The notes: a model not told the origin generated them from the sequence alone. A stretch of DNA of 64,000 nt from Shinella zoogloeoides (GCF_033705735.1 NZ_CP131130.1:1367001-1431000), one strand, 5' to 3'; counted from the first letter of the stretch, positions 37,745-47,249 are shown. Program-made: numbers and translations.

Positions 37745-39571
37745 ATGTGCGGAATTGTCGGTATCGTCGGAAACCAGCCTGTCGCCGGTCGGCTTGTCGA
37801 TGCCCTGAAGCGCCTCGAATACCGGGGCTATGATTCCGCGGGCGTTGCCACCATCGTCGACGGCAGGCTCGCCCGCCGCCGCGCCGAGGGCAAGCTGTTC
37901 AATCTCGAAAAGCGTCTTTCGGAAGAGCCGCTGGACGGCACCATCGGCATCGCCCATACGCGCTGGGCGACGCATGGCGCACCGACGGAAGGCAATGCCC
38001 ATCCGCATTTCGTCGATGGCGTCGCCGTCGTGCACAATGGCATCATCGAGAATTTCTCCGAGATCAAGGACGAGCTGATCGCCGGCGGCGCGACCTTCAC
38101 CACGCAGACGGACACCGAAGTCGTCGCGCAGCTTGTCGCGAAGTTCCGCCGCGAGGGGCTCGGCCGCCGCGAGGCGATGCATGCCATGCTGCGGCGCGTC
38201 ACCGGAGCTTACGCCCTTGCCGTAATCTTCGAGGACGACCCGTCGACCATCATGGCCGCGCGCAGCGGCCCGCCGCTCGCCATCGGCCACGGCCGGGGCG
38301 AGATGTTCCTCGGCTCCGACGCCATTGCGCTCGCGCCCTTCACCAGCGAGATCAGCTATCTCGTCGACGGCGACTGGGCGGTGATCGGCCGCGACGGCGC
38401 CTTCATCTTCGATATGGACGGCAACCGCGTCGAGCGTCCGAAGCAGGTTTCCTCGGCCGCCGCCTATCTCATCGACAAGGGCAACCATCGGCACTTCATG
38501 GAAAAGGAAATCCATGAGCAGCCGGAGGCGATTTCCCACGCCCTCAGCCACTATGTCGATTTCCTTGCGCATACGGTGCGCCCGGTCGCCGGCGGCATCG
38601 ACTTCGCCAAGGTGCCGAGCCTTGCCATTTCGGCCTGCGGCACGGCCTATCTCGCCGGCCTGGTCGGCAAATACTGGTTCGAGCGCTATGCCCGCCTGCC
38701 GGTCGAAATCGACGTCGCCTCCGAGTTCCGCTACCGCGAGATCCCGCTGAACCCAGCCTCCGCCGCGCTGTTCATCTCGCAGTCCGGCGAGACGGCCGAT
38801 ACGCTCGCCTCGCTGCGCTACTGCAAGGAGAACGGCCTGAAGATCGGTGCGGTGGTCAATGCGAAGGAATCGACCATCGCCCGCGAATCGGATGCCGTCT
38901 TCCCGATCCTTGCCGGTCCGGAGATCGGTGTTGCCTCCACCAAGGCCTTCACCTGCCAGCTCGCCGTCCTCGCGGCGCTTGCCATCGGCGCGGGCCGGGC
39001 ACGCGGCACGATCAGCGAAGCCGAGGAGAAGGAGCTGGTGCGCCACCTTGCCGAGATGCCGCGCATCATGGCGAGCGTGCTCAACACCATCCAGCCCGCC
39101 ATCGAGCAGCTTTCGCGCGACCTCTCCAAGTGCAAGGACGTGCTCTATCTCGGCCGCGGCACCAGCTATCCGCTCGCCATGGAAGGTGCGCTGAAACTCA
39201 AGGAGATCTCCTATATCCACGCCGAGGGCTATGCCGCCGGCGAACTGAAGCATGGCCCCATCGCACTGATCGACGAGAACATGCCGGTCATCGTCATCGC
39301 CCCGCACGACCGCTTCTTCGAGAAGACCGTCTCGAACATGCAGGAAGTGGCGGCCCGCGGCGGCCGGATCGTCTTCATCACCGACGAGAAGGGCGCGACC
39401 GCCTCCAGGCTGCCGACCATGGCGACCATCGTGCTGCCAGACGTCAACGAGATCATCTCGCCGATGATCTACTCGCTGCCGATCCAGCTTCTCGCCTACC
39501 ACACCGCCGTCTTCATGGGCACGGACGTCGACCAGCCGCGCAATCTCGCCAAGTCGGTCACGGTCGAATGA
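37745..39571 (+). CDS. glmS: Glutamine--fructose-6-phosphate aminotransferase (isomerizing)
   Basis: A 608-residue enzyme producing glucosamine-6-phosphate from fructose-6-phosphate and glutamine. Removal of Met exposes Cys at position 2 (MCGIVGIVG), the N-terminal nucleophile of the glutaminase domain. HTRWATHG and HNGIIENF complete that domain. Two SIS domains follow, with ACGTAYLAG, ISQSGETADT and the closing LAKSVTVE. ATG 37745 has GGAG six bases upstream; the frame is open to 37733, but an N-terminal extension would block the Cys. No glmS ribozyme is seen, as expected outside Gram-positives. The stop overlaps the next gene as ATGA. Confidence 0.97.
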   Translation: MCGIVGIVGNQPVAGRLVDALKRLEYRGYDSAGVATIVDGRLARRRAEGKLFNLEKRLSEEPLDGTIGIAHTRWATHGAPTEGNAHPHFVDGVAVVHNGIIENFSEIKDELIAGGATFTTQTDTEVVAQLVAKFRREGLGRREAMHAMLRRVTGAYALAVIFEDDPSTIMAARSGPPLAIGHGRGEMFLGSDAIALAPFTSEISYLVDGDWAVIGRDGAFIFDMDGNRVERPKQVSSAAAYLIDKGNHRHFMEKEIHEQPEAISHALSHYVDFLAHTVRPVAGGIDFAKVPSLAISACGTAYLAGLVGKYWFERYARLPVEIDVASEFRYREIPLNPASAALFISQSGETADTLASLRYCKENGLKIGAVVNAKESTIARESDAVFPILAGPEIGVASTKAFTCQLAVLAALAIGAGRARGTISEAEEKELVRHLAEMPRIMASVLNTIQPAIEQLSRDLSKCKDVLYLGRGTSYPLAMEGALKLKEISYIHAEGYAAGELKHGPIALIDENMPVIVIAPHDRFFEKTVSNMQEVAARGGRIVFITDEKGATASRLPTMATIVLPDVNEIISPMIYSLPIQLLAYHTAVFMGTDVDQPRNLAKSVTVE

Positions 39572-40062
39572 TCCTCCGGCCGGAGCGGGACGGCGATATC
39601 GACGCCATCCGCGCGCTGACGGAAAGAGCCTTCAGGACCGCACCCCATGCCGACGGCACGGAGCACCTGATCATAGACCGCCTGCGCGCGGCCGGCGCCC
39701 TGACGCTTTCGCTGGTGGCGGAGGAGGGCGGGGCCGTCGTCGGCCATGTCGCATTTTCCCCGGTTTCGGTGTCCGACGGCAGCGCGGGCTGGTACGGGCT
39801 CGGGCCGATATCGGTCGATCCCTCCCGGCAGGGCGGGGGGATAGGCGGCAGGCTGGTGCGCGATGGACTTGCGCGGCTGGAAGCGCTCGGTGCGGCGGGC
39901 TGCGTGCTGCTCGGCGATCCCGCCTATTACGGCCGTTTCGGCTTCGAGCCGGATCCGAGGCTGACGCTCGACGGGGTACCCCCCGAGTATTTCATGCGTG
40001 TGGCGTTTTCTCCGGTTTACGGCGAGGGAACCGTTTCCTATCATCCGGGTTTCTACGGCTGA
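39568..40062 (+). CDS. GNAT family N-acetyltransferase (YhbS-like)
   Basis: A 164-residue GNAT protein. The acetyl-CoA-binding region is VDPSRQGGGIGGRLVRDGL, preceded by the strand GPISV and followed by GCVLLGDPAYYGRFGF, a pattern typical of the YhbS subgroup. Its substrate is unknown. The ATG overlaps the glmS stop as ATGA, so it is translated with glmS, which might hint at an amino-sugar-related substrate, though such coupling is not proof. DUF502 follows after 35 bases. Confidence 0.85.
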   Translation: MILRPERDGDIDAIRALTERAFRTAPHADGTEHLIIDRLRAAGALTLSLVAEEGGAVVGHVAFSPVSVSDGSAGWYGLGPISVDPSRQGGGIGGRLVRDGLARLEALGAAGCVLLGDPAYYGRFGFEPDPRLTLDGVPPEYFMRVAFSPVYGEGTVSYHPGFYG

Positions 40063-40097
40063 GCGCCCTCCCACGCCCGCCCTACGCTGGACATCAG

Positions 40098-40805
40098 ATG
40101 ACCGACCTCGTTCCGAGACAGTCGCTTGCCATGCGGCTGCGCAACAATTTCCTGACCGGCCTCGTCATCTGCGCGCCGATCGCCATCACCATCTGGCTGA
40201 CCTGGACCTTCATCCGCTGGGCCGATAGCTGGGTGAAGCCCTATATTCCGGCGCGCTACAACCCGGAAAGCTACCTGCAATTCGCCATTCCCGGCTTCGG
40301 CCTGCTGATCGCGCTCGTGCTGATCACGCTTATCGGCTTCCTCGGCAAGAACCTGATCGGCCGCACCATCGTGGAATTCGGCGATTCGCTCTTCAACCGC
40401 ACGCCGCTGGTGCGCACGGTGCACAAGAGCCTGAAGCAGATCTTCGAGACGGTGCTGAAGGACAAGGGCAATTCCTTCAACAAGGCGGCGATGATCGAAT
40501 ATCCGAGCGCCGGCCTCTGGTCCGTCGTCTTCGTGGCGACAGATACGCGCGGCGAGATCGCGACGAAGTTCAAGTCCATGGGCAAGGACATGGTCGCCTG
40601 CTTCCTGCCGCCGACGCCGTTCCCGACGGCCGGTTTCCTCGTCTATGTGCCGCGGGAAAAGCTCGTGCCGCTCGACATGAGCGCCGAGGATGCCGCCAAG
40701 CTGATCATCTCGGTTGGCCTCGTCACGCCGCCGGAAAAGACGCTGCAGCTCCTCGAAAGCGAAGAGCAGCGCAAGGCCAAGGCAAAAGCCCGCAAGAAGG
40801 GATAA
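40098..40805 (+). CDS. DUF502 family membrane protein
   Basis: A 235-residue protein of the DUF502 family, found in many bacteria and without defined function. Two membrane helices at about 18-42 and 62-83 are followed by NLIGRTIVEFGDSLFNRTPLVRTVHKSLKQI in two conserved blocks and a soluble beta-rich domain containing MIEYPSAGLWSVVFV and FLPPTPFPTAGFLVYVP. The C-terminus is Lys/Ala-rich. It is the last gene of the glmS unit and is convergent with a small secreted protein gene 39 bases away. Confidence 0.88.
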   Translation: MTDLVPRQSLAMRLRNNFLTGLVICAPIAITIWLTWTFIRWADSWVKPYIPARYNPESYLQFAIPGFGLLIALVLITLIGFLGKNLIGRTIVEFGDSLFNRTPLVRTVHKSLKQIFETVLKDKGNSFNKAAMIEYPSAGLWSVVFVATDTRGEIATKFKSMGKDMVACFLPPTPFPTAGFLVYVPREKLVPLDMSAEDAAKLIISVGLVTPPEKTLQLLESEEQRKAKAKARKKG

Positions 40806-40808
40806 GGG

Positions 40809-40837
40809 CGAGCCGCCCCGAAAGGCGAGACGGCTCG
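40809..40837. terminator. Hairpin between convergent DUF502 and small secreted protein genes
   Basis: CGAGCCG (40809-40815) pairs with CGGCTCG (40831-40837) around a 15-base loop. There is no U-tract on either strand, so it may act only with Rho or as an mRNA end stabiliser. Confidence 0.35.
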
Positions 40838-40844
40838 AAACGCA

Positions 40845-41060
40845 TTATTCCTCGACGACAGGCTTCTTCTGGTCGTTCGGAACGATCATATCCGCATCCG
40901 CCGGAAGGCGGGACTGCTTTTCCGTCGTGGTGACACTTGCGGTCGTGATCGTCTTGTCGACCTTGGCTTCCGCCGAGACCTTGTTGTGCCAGGCGCAATC
41001 CGCAAGGGCCGCGGATGCCGAGAGGCCAAGCATGACTGCGACTGCGAGAACTGTCTTCAT
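40845..41060 (-). CDS. Small secreted protein of unknown function (71 aa)
   Basis: I do not recognise a named family. The product has a clean signal peptide, MKTVLAVAVMLGLSASAALA, with cleavage before DCAWH, leaving a mature chain of about 51 residues. The mature part has a single Cys (residue 22), a Thr-rich stretch (KTITTASVTTTEKQ) and an acidic end (KKPVVEE). AGGAG lies eight bases before ATG 41060, so translation is well supported. It follows recG by 80 bases on the same strand. Similar short hypothetical proteins with a Cys just after the cleavage site occur in Rhizobiaceae; the site is not a lipobox. Confidence 0.72.
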   Translation of the reverse strand: MKTVLAVAVMLGLSASAALADCAWHNKVSAEAKVDKTITTASVTTTEKQSRLPADADMIVPNDQKKPVVEE

Positions 41061-41139
41061 GGCATTTCTCCTCTTTCGCTGATGCATCGGAGAGTATGCC
41101 TTCACGCGCGCTCTCGGCGAAATCACGTTTGCGTGGGCG

Positions 41140-43242
41140 TCAGCCGGCGCGGAGGAACCGGATCGCCTCGTCGCGGCGGTAGAGATAGAGCAGGGTGCGG
41201 ATCGCTTCGCCGCGCTCGCTCGTCAGGTCCGGGTCGCGTTCGAGAAGATAGGCGGCGTCCTTGCGGGCGATCTCCAGAAGATCGCCATGCGCCTCGAGGC
41301 TGGCGACGAGGAAGCCCGGCGTGCCGGACTGCCTTGTGCCGAGAAGCTCGCCTTCGCCGCGCAGCTTCAGATCCTCCTCCGCGATGCGGAAACCGTCCTC
41401 CGTCTCCCGCAGGATCGAAAGCCGCGCCCGGCCGTTCTCGCTGAGCGGTCCCTTGTAGAGCAGGATGCAGCTCGACGCCTCCTCGCCGCGCCCGACGCGT
41501 CCGCGCAACTGATGGAGCTGGGCAAGGCCGAAGCGCTCGGCATGTTCGATGACCATGATGGAAGCATCCGGCACGTCGACGCCGACTTCCACCACCGTCG
41601 TCGCCACCAAGAGCCGTGTCTCGCCATTCTTGAAGGCGAGCATGGCGGCGTCCTTCTCCGGCCCGCTCATGCGGCCGTGCACGAGGCCGGCGGCCGGGCC
41701 GAAGATGCTCGCCAGCGTCGCATGCCGCTCCTCGACGGACATCAGCTCGCTCTCTTCCGTTTCCTCGACCAGCGGGCAGATCCAGTAGGCCTTCTTGCCT
41801 TCGGCAAGCGCGGCGCGCAGGCGCTCGACGATATCGCCCACGCGCTCCTGCGGCACGACGACGGTCTGGATCGGCTTGCGGCCGGCGGGCTTTTCCGTCA
41901 GCTTGGAGACGTCCATATCGCCGAAGGCGGCAAGGACGAGGGTGCGCGGAATGGGCGTCGCGGTCATGACAAGCATATGGGGCGAGATGCCCTTGGCCGT
42001 CAGCCGCAGGCGCTGGTGCACGCCGAAACGATGCTGCTCGTCCACCACGGCGAGCACAAGGTCCTTGTAGGCGACGTTATCCTGGAAGAGCGCATGGGTG
42101 CCGATGACGATCTGCGTCTCGCCGGAGGCGATGCGTTCGAGGATGGCGTCGCGCTCGCGGCCCTTGGTGCGGCCGGTGAGGACGTCGATGGTGACGCCGG
42201 CCGGAGCGGCCATGCGGGCGAGGGTCGCGAAATGCTGGCGGGCGAGGATTTCTGTCGGGGCCATCAGCACGGCCTGCCCGCCGGATTCGACGGCGGCCAG
42301 CATCGCCATCAGCGCCACGGCCGTCTTGCCCGCGCCGACATCGCCCTGGAGCAGCCGCAGCATGCGCTGCTCGCCGGCCATGTCCTTCAGCACTTCGGCA
42401 ATCGCCGTCTGCTGGCTGTTTGTCAGCGAAAAGGGCAGGGCGTCGATGACAGGGCGGCTCAGCACGCCCGTCGCAGTCACCGGCCGGCCGGCCACCTTGC
42501 GCAGACGCTGGCGCACGAGGGCGAGCGAAATCTGGCCGGCTAGGAATTCATCATAGGCAAGGCGTCGACGGGCGGGGACCTGCGGGTCGAGGTCTGTTTC
42601 GTCGCGCGGATCGTGCATACGATGGAAGGCGTCGAAGGCCGAGGAAAAACCCTGCCGCTGCATCAGCGTGGCGTCGATCCATTCCGGCAGGTGCGGCACG
42701 CGGGCAAGCGCCGCTTCCACCGACTTGCGCAGCACGCGCGAGGTAAGGCCGGCCGTGAGGCCATGCACCGGCTCGACCAGCGGCACGCTGTCGGCCTCGC
42801 CGAGCCGCGCCATGTAATCGGGATGCACCATGGAAGGACGGCCGTTGAACCAGTCGACCTTGCCGCTCACCACCACCGTCTCGTCGATGGGCAGCGCCTT
42901 TTCCAGCCAGTTGCCCTTGACCCGGAAGAAGGTGAGCGCCAGTTCCCCCGTTTCGTCGTGCAGGAACACGCGGTAGGGCTGGTTGGACCGGCCGGGCGGC
43001 GGCTGGTGGCGGTCGACGCGGCCGGTAATGGTGACGATGACGCCGGGCGGCGCGTTCGCAATGCCCGGCTGGTTGCGCCGGTCGACGATCGAATGCGGAA
43101 AATGGAAGACGAGATCGACGACCCGGCAATCCTCGATGCTCTCCTGCCCGAAGAGGCGCGCGTAGAGATCGCCAAGCTTCGGGCCGATGCCGGGAAGCGA
43201 GGAGAGGGGAGCGAAGAGCGGATCGAGCAGGGCGGGTCTCAT
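41140..43242 (-). CDS. recG: ATP-dependent DNA helicase RecG
   Basis: A 700-residue helicase that reverses stalled forks and processes Holliday junctions. The N-terminal wedge/OB domain includes GVIVTITGRVDRH. The helicase core has Walker A GDVGAGKT at 300-307, VVDEQHRFGV, MTATPIPRTL and the C-terminal QLRGRVGRGE motif. ATG 43242 gives the normal rhizobial N-terminus (MRPALLDPLFAPLSSL); a TTG at 43251 is the only alternative. No clear SD is visible. It is divergent from sdhE across 159 bases that contain a nested inverted repeat. Confidence 0.96.
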   Translation of the reverse strand: MRPALLDPLFAPLSSLPGIGPKLGDLYARLFGQESIEDCRVVDLVFHFPHSIVDRRNQPGIANAPPGVIVTITGRVDRHQPPPGRSNQPYRVFLHDETGELALTFFRVKGNWLEKALPIDETVVVSGKVDWFNGRPSMVHPDYMARLGEADSVPLVEPVHGLTAGLTSRVLRKSVEAALARVPHLPEWIDATLMQRQGFSSAFDAFHRMHDPRDETDLDPQVPARRRLAYDEFLAGQISLALVRQRLRKVAGRPVTATGVLSRPVIDALPFSLTNSQQTAIAEVLKDMAGEQRMLRLLQGDVGAGKTAVALMAMLAAVESGGQAVLMAPTEILARQHFATLARMAAPAGVTIDVLTGRTKGRERDAILERIASGETQIVIGTHALFQDNVAYKDLVLAVVDEQHRFGVHQRLRLTAKGISPHMLVMTATPIPRTLVLAAFGDMDVSKLTEKPAGRKPIQTVVVPQERVGDIVERLRAALAEGKKAYWICPLVEETEESELMSVEERHATLASIFGPAAGLVHGRMSGPEKDAAMLAFKNGETRLLVATTVVEVGVDVPDASIMVIEHAERFGLAQLHQLRGRVGRGEEASSCILLYKGPLSENGRARLSILRETEDGFRIAEEDLKLRGEGELLGTRQSGTPGFLVASLEAHGDLLEIARKDAAYLLERDPDLTSERGEAIRTLLYLYRRDEAIRFLRAG

Positions 43243-43321
43243 GGCCGGCAAAATCGCCGGAGATCATGCCTTTGGCAAGGCTGACAAGCGGCTTTTGCCG
43301 GTTTATAGAAACGCCGACAAA

Positions 43322-43364
43322 GCAATTCCAGGAAAAGAGCAGGCGGTTTTCCGCCCGGAATTGC
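43322..43364. promoter_or_regulatory. Nested inverted repeat between recG and sdhE
   Basis: Outer arms GCAATTCC (43322-43329) and GGAATTGC (43357-43364) enclose inner arms GGCGG (43342-43346) and CCGCC (43351-43355) with a TTTT loop. It could be an operator or an RNA structure for either divergent gene. Confidence 0.4.
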
Positions 43365-43401
43365 GAATAGCAACATTGCGGGTTGGAATGCGAGGACGAT
43401 C

Positions 43402-43710
43402 ATGACGGGAACGACACGCTCGAGCGCCGAGATCGACCCGCGCCGCAAGCGCATCCTCTTCCGCTGCTGGCACCGGGGCATCCGCGAGATGGACCTTGTG
43501 CTCGGCGCCTTCGCCGATGCCGAGATCGCCACGCTTTCCGAGGCCGAGCTGGACGAGCTGGAGCGCATCATGGCCGAGGAAGACAACGACCTCGTGAAAT
43601 GGGTGACCGGCGAAAAGCCCGTGCCCGAAGAATTCCAGCGCGGCCTCTTCCCGCGCATCGCCGCCTACCGCCCCGATTTTTCGCCGCTCTTCAAAGACGA
43701 CCGCGCATGA
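43402..43710 (+). CDS. sdhE: Succinate dehydrogenase assembly factor SdhE family (flavinylation factor)
   Basis: A 102-residue protein of the SdhE/SDH5 family, which promotes covalent FAD attachment to the succinate dehydrogenase flavoprotein. The diagnostic RGIREMD, an RGxxE motif, lies in the first helical hairpin after RRKRILFRCWH. The acidic second half (LDELERIMAEEDNDLVKWV) fits the five-helix fold. GAGGA lies five bases before ATG. Its stop overlaps the mfd start as ATGA, so an FAD-assembly factor and a repair translocase are co-translated, an arrangement common in rhizobia without an obvious functional link. Confidence 0.92.
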   Translation: MTGTTRSSAEIDPRRKRILFRCWHRGIREMDLVLGAFADAEIATLSEAELDELERIMAEEDNDLVKWVTGEKPVPEEFQRGLFPRIAAYRPDFSPLFKDDRA

Positions 43711-46700
43711 TCCCCGGATTTTCTCCCGAACGCATAGCCGGCGCCGGCCGGCCGATGACCATCGGCGCCGTGCCCTCCGGCGTCGAACCGTTGATCCTCG
43801 CCGATCTCGCCCGCAAGACCGGCCCGGTCGCCTATGTGCTCTCGGACGGCCAGCGCATTTCCGATCTGGAACAGATGCTCGGCTTCGTCGCGCCCGATAT
43901 CCCGGTGCTGACGCTGCCCGGCTGGGACTGCCTTCCCTATGACCGCGTGTCGCCGAGCGCCGAAGTTTCCGCACGCCGGCTTTCCGCGCTCTCGGCGCTG
44001 ATCGCCCACCAGAAGAAGCCGCATGCGGCCATCGTGCTCGTCACCGTCAACGCCATGCTGCAGAAGACGGCGCCGCGGCCAACCATCGAAAGCCTCGCCT
44101 TCTCGGCAAAGCCTGGCAACCAGATTCGCATGGACGACATAGCCGCACGGCTGGAGCGCAATGGCTTCGAGCGCGTGGCGACCGTGCGCGAGGTCGGCGA
44201 ATTCGCCGTGCGCGGCGGCATCCTCGACGTCTTCGTGCCCGGCAGCCTGGAGCCGCTGCGCCTCGATTTCTTCGGCGACACGCTGGAATCGATCCGCTCC
44301 TTCGATCCCGCCAGCCAGCGCACGACCGGACAGGCGCGCTCCCTCGACCTCAACCCGATGAGCGAGGTGACGCTGACGCCGGAGACGATCTCGCATTTCC
44401 GCAAGCAATATCTCTCCTCCTTCGGCGCGGCGACGCGCGACGACGCGCTCTACCAGGCCGTCTCCGAGGGCCGGCGCTATGCCGGTATGGAGCATTGGCT
44501 GCCGCTGTTCTATGGCGAGCTGGAAACCGCCTTCGACTACCTTCAAGGCTTCCGTATCGTCACGGACCATACGGTACGTGAGGCGGCCGTCGAGCGCTCC
44601 CGCCTCGTGCGCGACTATTACGACGCGCGCCTCGCCTCCGCGACGCCCGGCAAGGGGCAGGTGGCGCAGGCGACGCCCTACAAGCCCGTACCGCCGGGCC
44701 TTCTCTATCTAGACGCCGAGCGCTTCGCCCGCGAACTCGACGAACGCGATGCCATCCGCCTCTCGCCCTTCAACGAGCATGAGGGCGAGGCGCGTCATGT
44801 CGAGACCATTGCGGCACGGCCCGGCATGCGCTGGGCGCGGCCGGCCGGCAGCGAGGATGCCGACGGCGCGCGCGTCAACGTCTTCGATCAGGCGGTGAAA
44901 CATATCGCCGAAAAACGGGCCTCCGGCGCGAAGGTGCTGGTGACGGGCTGGTCGGAAGGCTCGCTCGACCGTCTTTTGCAGGTGCTTGCCGAACATGGCC
45001 TTGGCAATGTCGTGCCCGTCGAGAAATTCGGCGATCTCCGCAAGCTGAAGCCGGGCGAGGCAGGGTCGACCGTGCTCAGTCTCGAAAGCGGCTTCGAGGC
45101 GGGCGATATCGTCGTCATCGGCGAGCAGGACATCCTCGGCGACCGCATGGTGCGCCGCGCCAAGCGCCGCAAGCGCGGCGCGGATTTCATAACCGAGGTC
45201 GCCGGCCTCGACGAAGGCTCCATCGTGGTCCATGCCGAGCACGGCATCGGCCGCTTCGTCGGCCTGCGCACCATCGAGGCCGCCGGCGCGCCGCATGCCT
45301 GTCTCGAACTCGTTTATGCGGACGACGCAAAACTCTTCCTGCCCGTCGAGAATATCGACCTCCTCTCGCGCTATGGCGGCGAGGGGACCGATGCACTGCT
45401 CGACAAGCTCGGCGGCGTCGCCTGGCAGGCGCGCAAGGCCAAGCTCAAGAAGCGCCTGCTCGACATGGCGAGCGGCCTCATCCAGATCGCCGCCGCGCGG
45501 CTCGTGCGCCATGCGCCGGTGCTGGCCGCGCCGGACGGCGTCTACGACGAATTCGCCGCCCGCTTCCCCTATGACGAGACGGACGACCAGGCGAACGCCA
45601 TCGACGCCGTGCGCGAAGATCTCGGCGCGGGCCGGCCGATGGACCGGCTCGTCTGCGGCGACGTCGGCTTCGGCAAGACGGAGGTGGCGCTGCGCGCGGC
45701 CTTCATCGCCGCGATGAACGGCGTTCAAGTCGCCGTTGTTGTGCCGACGACGCTGCTCGCCCGCCAGCATTTCAAAACCTTCTCCGAGCGTTTCCGGGGG
45801 CTGCCGATCCGCGTGCAGCAGGCCTCCCGCCTCGTCGGCTCGAAGGAGCTGGCGCTGACGAAGAAGGAGCTGACCGAGGGCAAGACGGATATCGTCGTCG
45901 GCACGCATGCGTTGCTCGGCTCGTCGATCAAGTTCGCCAATCTCGGCCTCCTCATCATCGACGAGGAGCAGCATTTCGGCGTGAAGCACAAGGAGCGGCT
46001 GAAGGAGCTGAAGAGCGACGTGCACGTGCTGACGCTCTCGGCGACGCCCATTCCGCGCACCCTCCAGCTCGCCATGACGGGCGTTCGCGAGCTCTCGTTG
46101 ATCGCCACGCCGCCGGTCGACCGCATGGCGGTGCGCACCTTCATCTCGCCCTTCGATCCGCTCGTCATCCGCGAGACCTTGATGCGCGAGCACTATCGCG
46201 GCGGCCAGAGTTTCTATGTCTGCCCGCGCCTCAGCGACCTTTCGGAAATCCACGATTTCCTGCGCCAGGACGTGCCGGAGCTGAAGGTTGCCGTCGCGCA
46301 TGGCCAGATGCCGGCGACGGAACTCGAAGACATCATGAACGCCTTCTACGAAGGTCGCTACGACGTGCTGCTCTCGACTACCATCGTCGAATCAGGCCTC
46401 GACGTTCCGACGGCGAACACGATGATCATCCACCGCGCCGACATGTTCGGCCTCGCCCAGCTCTACCAGCTGCGCGGCCGCGTCGGCCGGTCGAAGGTCC
46501 GCGCCTTCGCGCTCCTGACCCTGCCGGTCAACCGCACGCTGACGGGCACCGCCGAACGCCGTCTCAAGGTGCTGCAATCGCTCGACACGCTCGGCGCCGG
46601 CTTCCAGCTCGCCAGCCACGACCTCGATATCCGTGGGGCCGGCAATCTGCTCGGCGAGGAACAGTCCGGCCATATCAAGGAAGTCGGCTTTGAGCTCTAC

Positions 46701-47219
46701 CAGCAGATGCTCGAAGAGGCCGTCGCGGAGATCAAGGGCGACGAGGAAGTCGCCGACAGCGGCTGGTCGCCGCAGATTTCCGTCGGCACGCCGGTCATGA
46801 TCCCGGACGACTACGTGCCGGACCTGCACCTGCGCCTCGGCCTCTATCGCCGCCTCGGCGAGATCACCGAGCTTGGCGATATCGACGCCTTCGGCGCGGA
46901 ACTGATCGACCGCTTCGGCCCGCTGCCGATCGAGGTCCAGCATCTCTTGAAGATCGTCTATATCAAGTCGCTTTGCCGCGTGGCCAATGTCGAGAAGCTC
47001 GATGCCGGCCCGAAGGGCGTCGTTGTGCAGTTCCGCAACAAGGAATTCCCGAACCCGACGGCACTGGTCGGCTACATCGCCAGGCAGGGCGCGCTGGTCA
47101 AGATCAGGCCGGACCAGAGTTTGTTCCTCGCCCGCGACTACCCGACGCCGGAAAAGCGCCTGACGGGCGCGGCGCAGGTGATGACGCAGCTTGCGGGGCT
47201 GGCGAAGCAGGGCAACTGA
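43707..47219 (+). CDS. mfd: Transcription-repair coupling factor Mfd
   Basis: A 1170-residue translocase that removes stalled RNA polymerase and recruits UvrA. The N-terminal UvrB-like domains begin at MTIGAVPSG and contain GEFAVRGGILDVF. The RNA polymerase interaction region follows (EHGIGRFVGL). The RecG-like motor has Walker A GDVGFGKT at 651-658, IIDEEQHFGVKH, LSATPIPRTLQL and YQLRGRVGRS, then the C-terminal TRCF domain. ATG 43707 overlaps the sdhE stop; a long open extension upstream runs across sdhE in another frame and is not family sequence. Length is normal (about 1150-1170). It works with uvrA, which is also in the window. Confidence 0.97.
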   Translation: MIPGFSPERIAGAGRPMTIGAVPSGVEPLILADLARKTGPVAYVLSDGQRISDLEQMLGFVAPDIPVLTLPGWDCLPYDRVSPSAEVSARRLSALSALIAHQKKPHAAIVLVTVNAMLQKTAPRPTIESLAFSAKPGNQIRMDDIAARLERNGFERVATVREVGEFAVRGGILDVFVPGSLEPLRLDFFGDTLESIRSFDPASQRTTGQARSLDLNPMSEVTLTPETISHFRKQYLSSFGAATRDDALYQAVSEGRRYAGMEHWLPLFYGELETAFDYLQGFRIVTDHTVREAAVERSRLVRDYYDARLASATPGKGQVAQATPYKPVPPGLLYLDAERFARELDERDAIRLSPFNEHEGEARHVETIAARPGMRWARPAGSEDADGARVNVFDQAVKHIAEKRASGAKVLVTGWSEGSLDRLLQVLAEHGLGNVVPVEKFGDLRKLKPGEAGSTVLSLESGFEAGDIVVIGEQDILGDRMVRRAKRRKRGADFITEVAGLDEGSIVVHAEHGIGRFVGLRTIEAAGAPHACLELVYADDAKLFLPVENIDLLSRYGGEGTDALLDKLGGVAWQARKAKLKKRLLDMASGLIQIAAARLVRHAPVLAAPDGVYDEFAARFPYDETDDQANAIDAVREDLGAGRPMDRLVCGDVGFGKTEVALRAAFIAAMNGVQVAVVVPTTLLARQHFKTFSERFRGLPIRVQQASRLVGSKELALTKKELTEGKTDIVVGTHALLGSSIKFANLGLLIIDEEQHFGVKHKERLKELKSDVHVLTLSATPIPRTLQLAMTGVRELSLIATPPVDRMAVRTFISPFDPLVIRETLMREHYRGGQSFYVCPRLSDLSEIHDFLRQDVPELKVAVAHGQMPATELEDIMNAFYEGRYDVLLSTTIVESGLDVPTANTMIIHRADMFGLAQLYQLRGRVGRSKVRAFALLTLPVNRTLTGTAERRLKVLQSLDTLGAGFQLASHDLDIRGAGNLLGEEQSGHIKEVGFELYQQMLEEAVAEIKGDEEVADSGWSPQISVGTPVMIPDDYVPDLHLRLGLYRRLGEITELGDIDAFGAELIDRFGPLPIEVQHLLKIVYIKSLCRVANVEKLDAGPKGVVVQFRNKEFPNPTALVGYIARQGALVKIRPDQSLFLARDYPTPEKRLTGAAQVMTQLAGLAKQGN

Positions 47220-47249
47220 TCGAAACATCCGAGCCGAGAGGATTGCGAA

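Noticed and set aside
37586..39502. 638-codon minus-strand open frame over glmS
   Set aside because: It is antisense to glmS; the product is a compositional shadow without family features.
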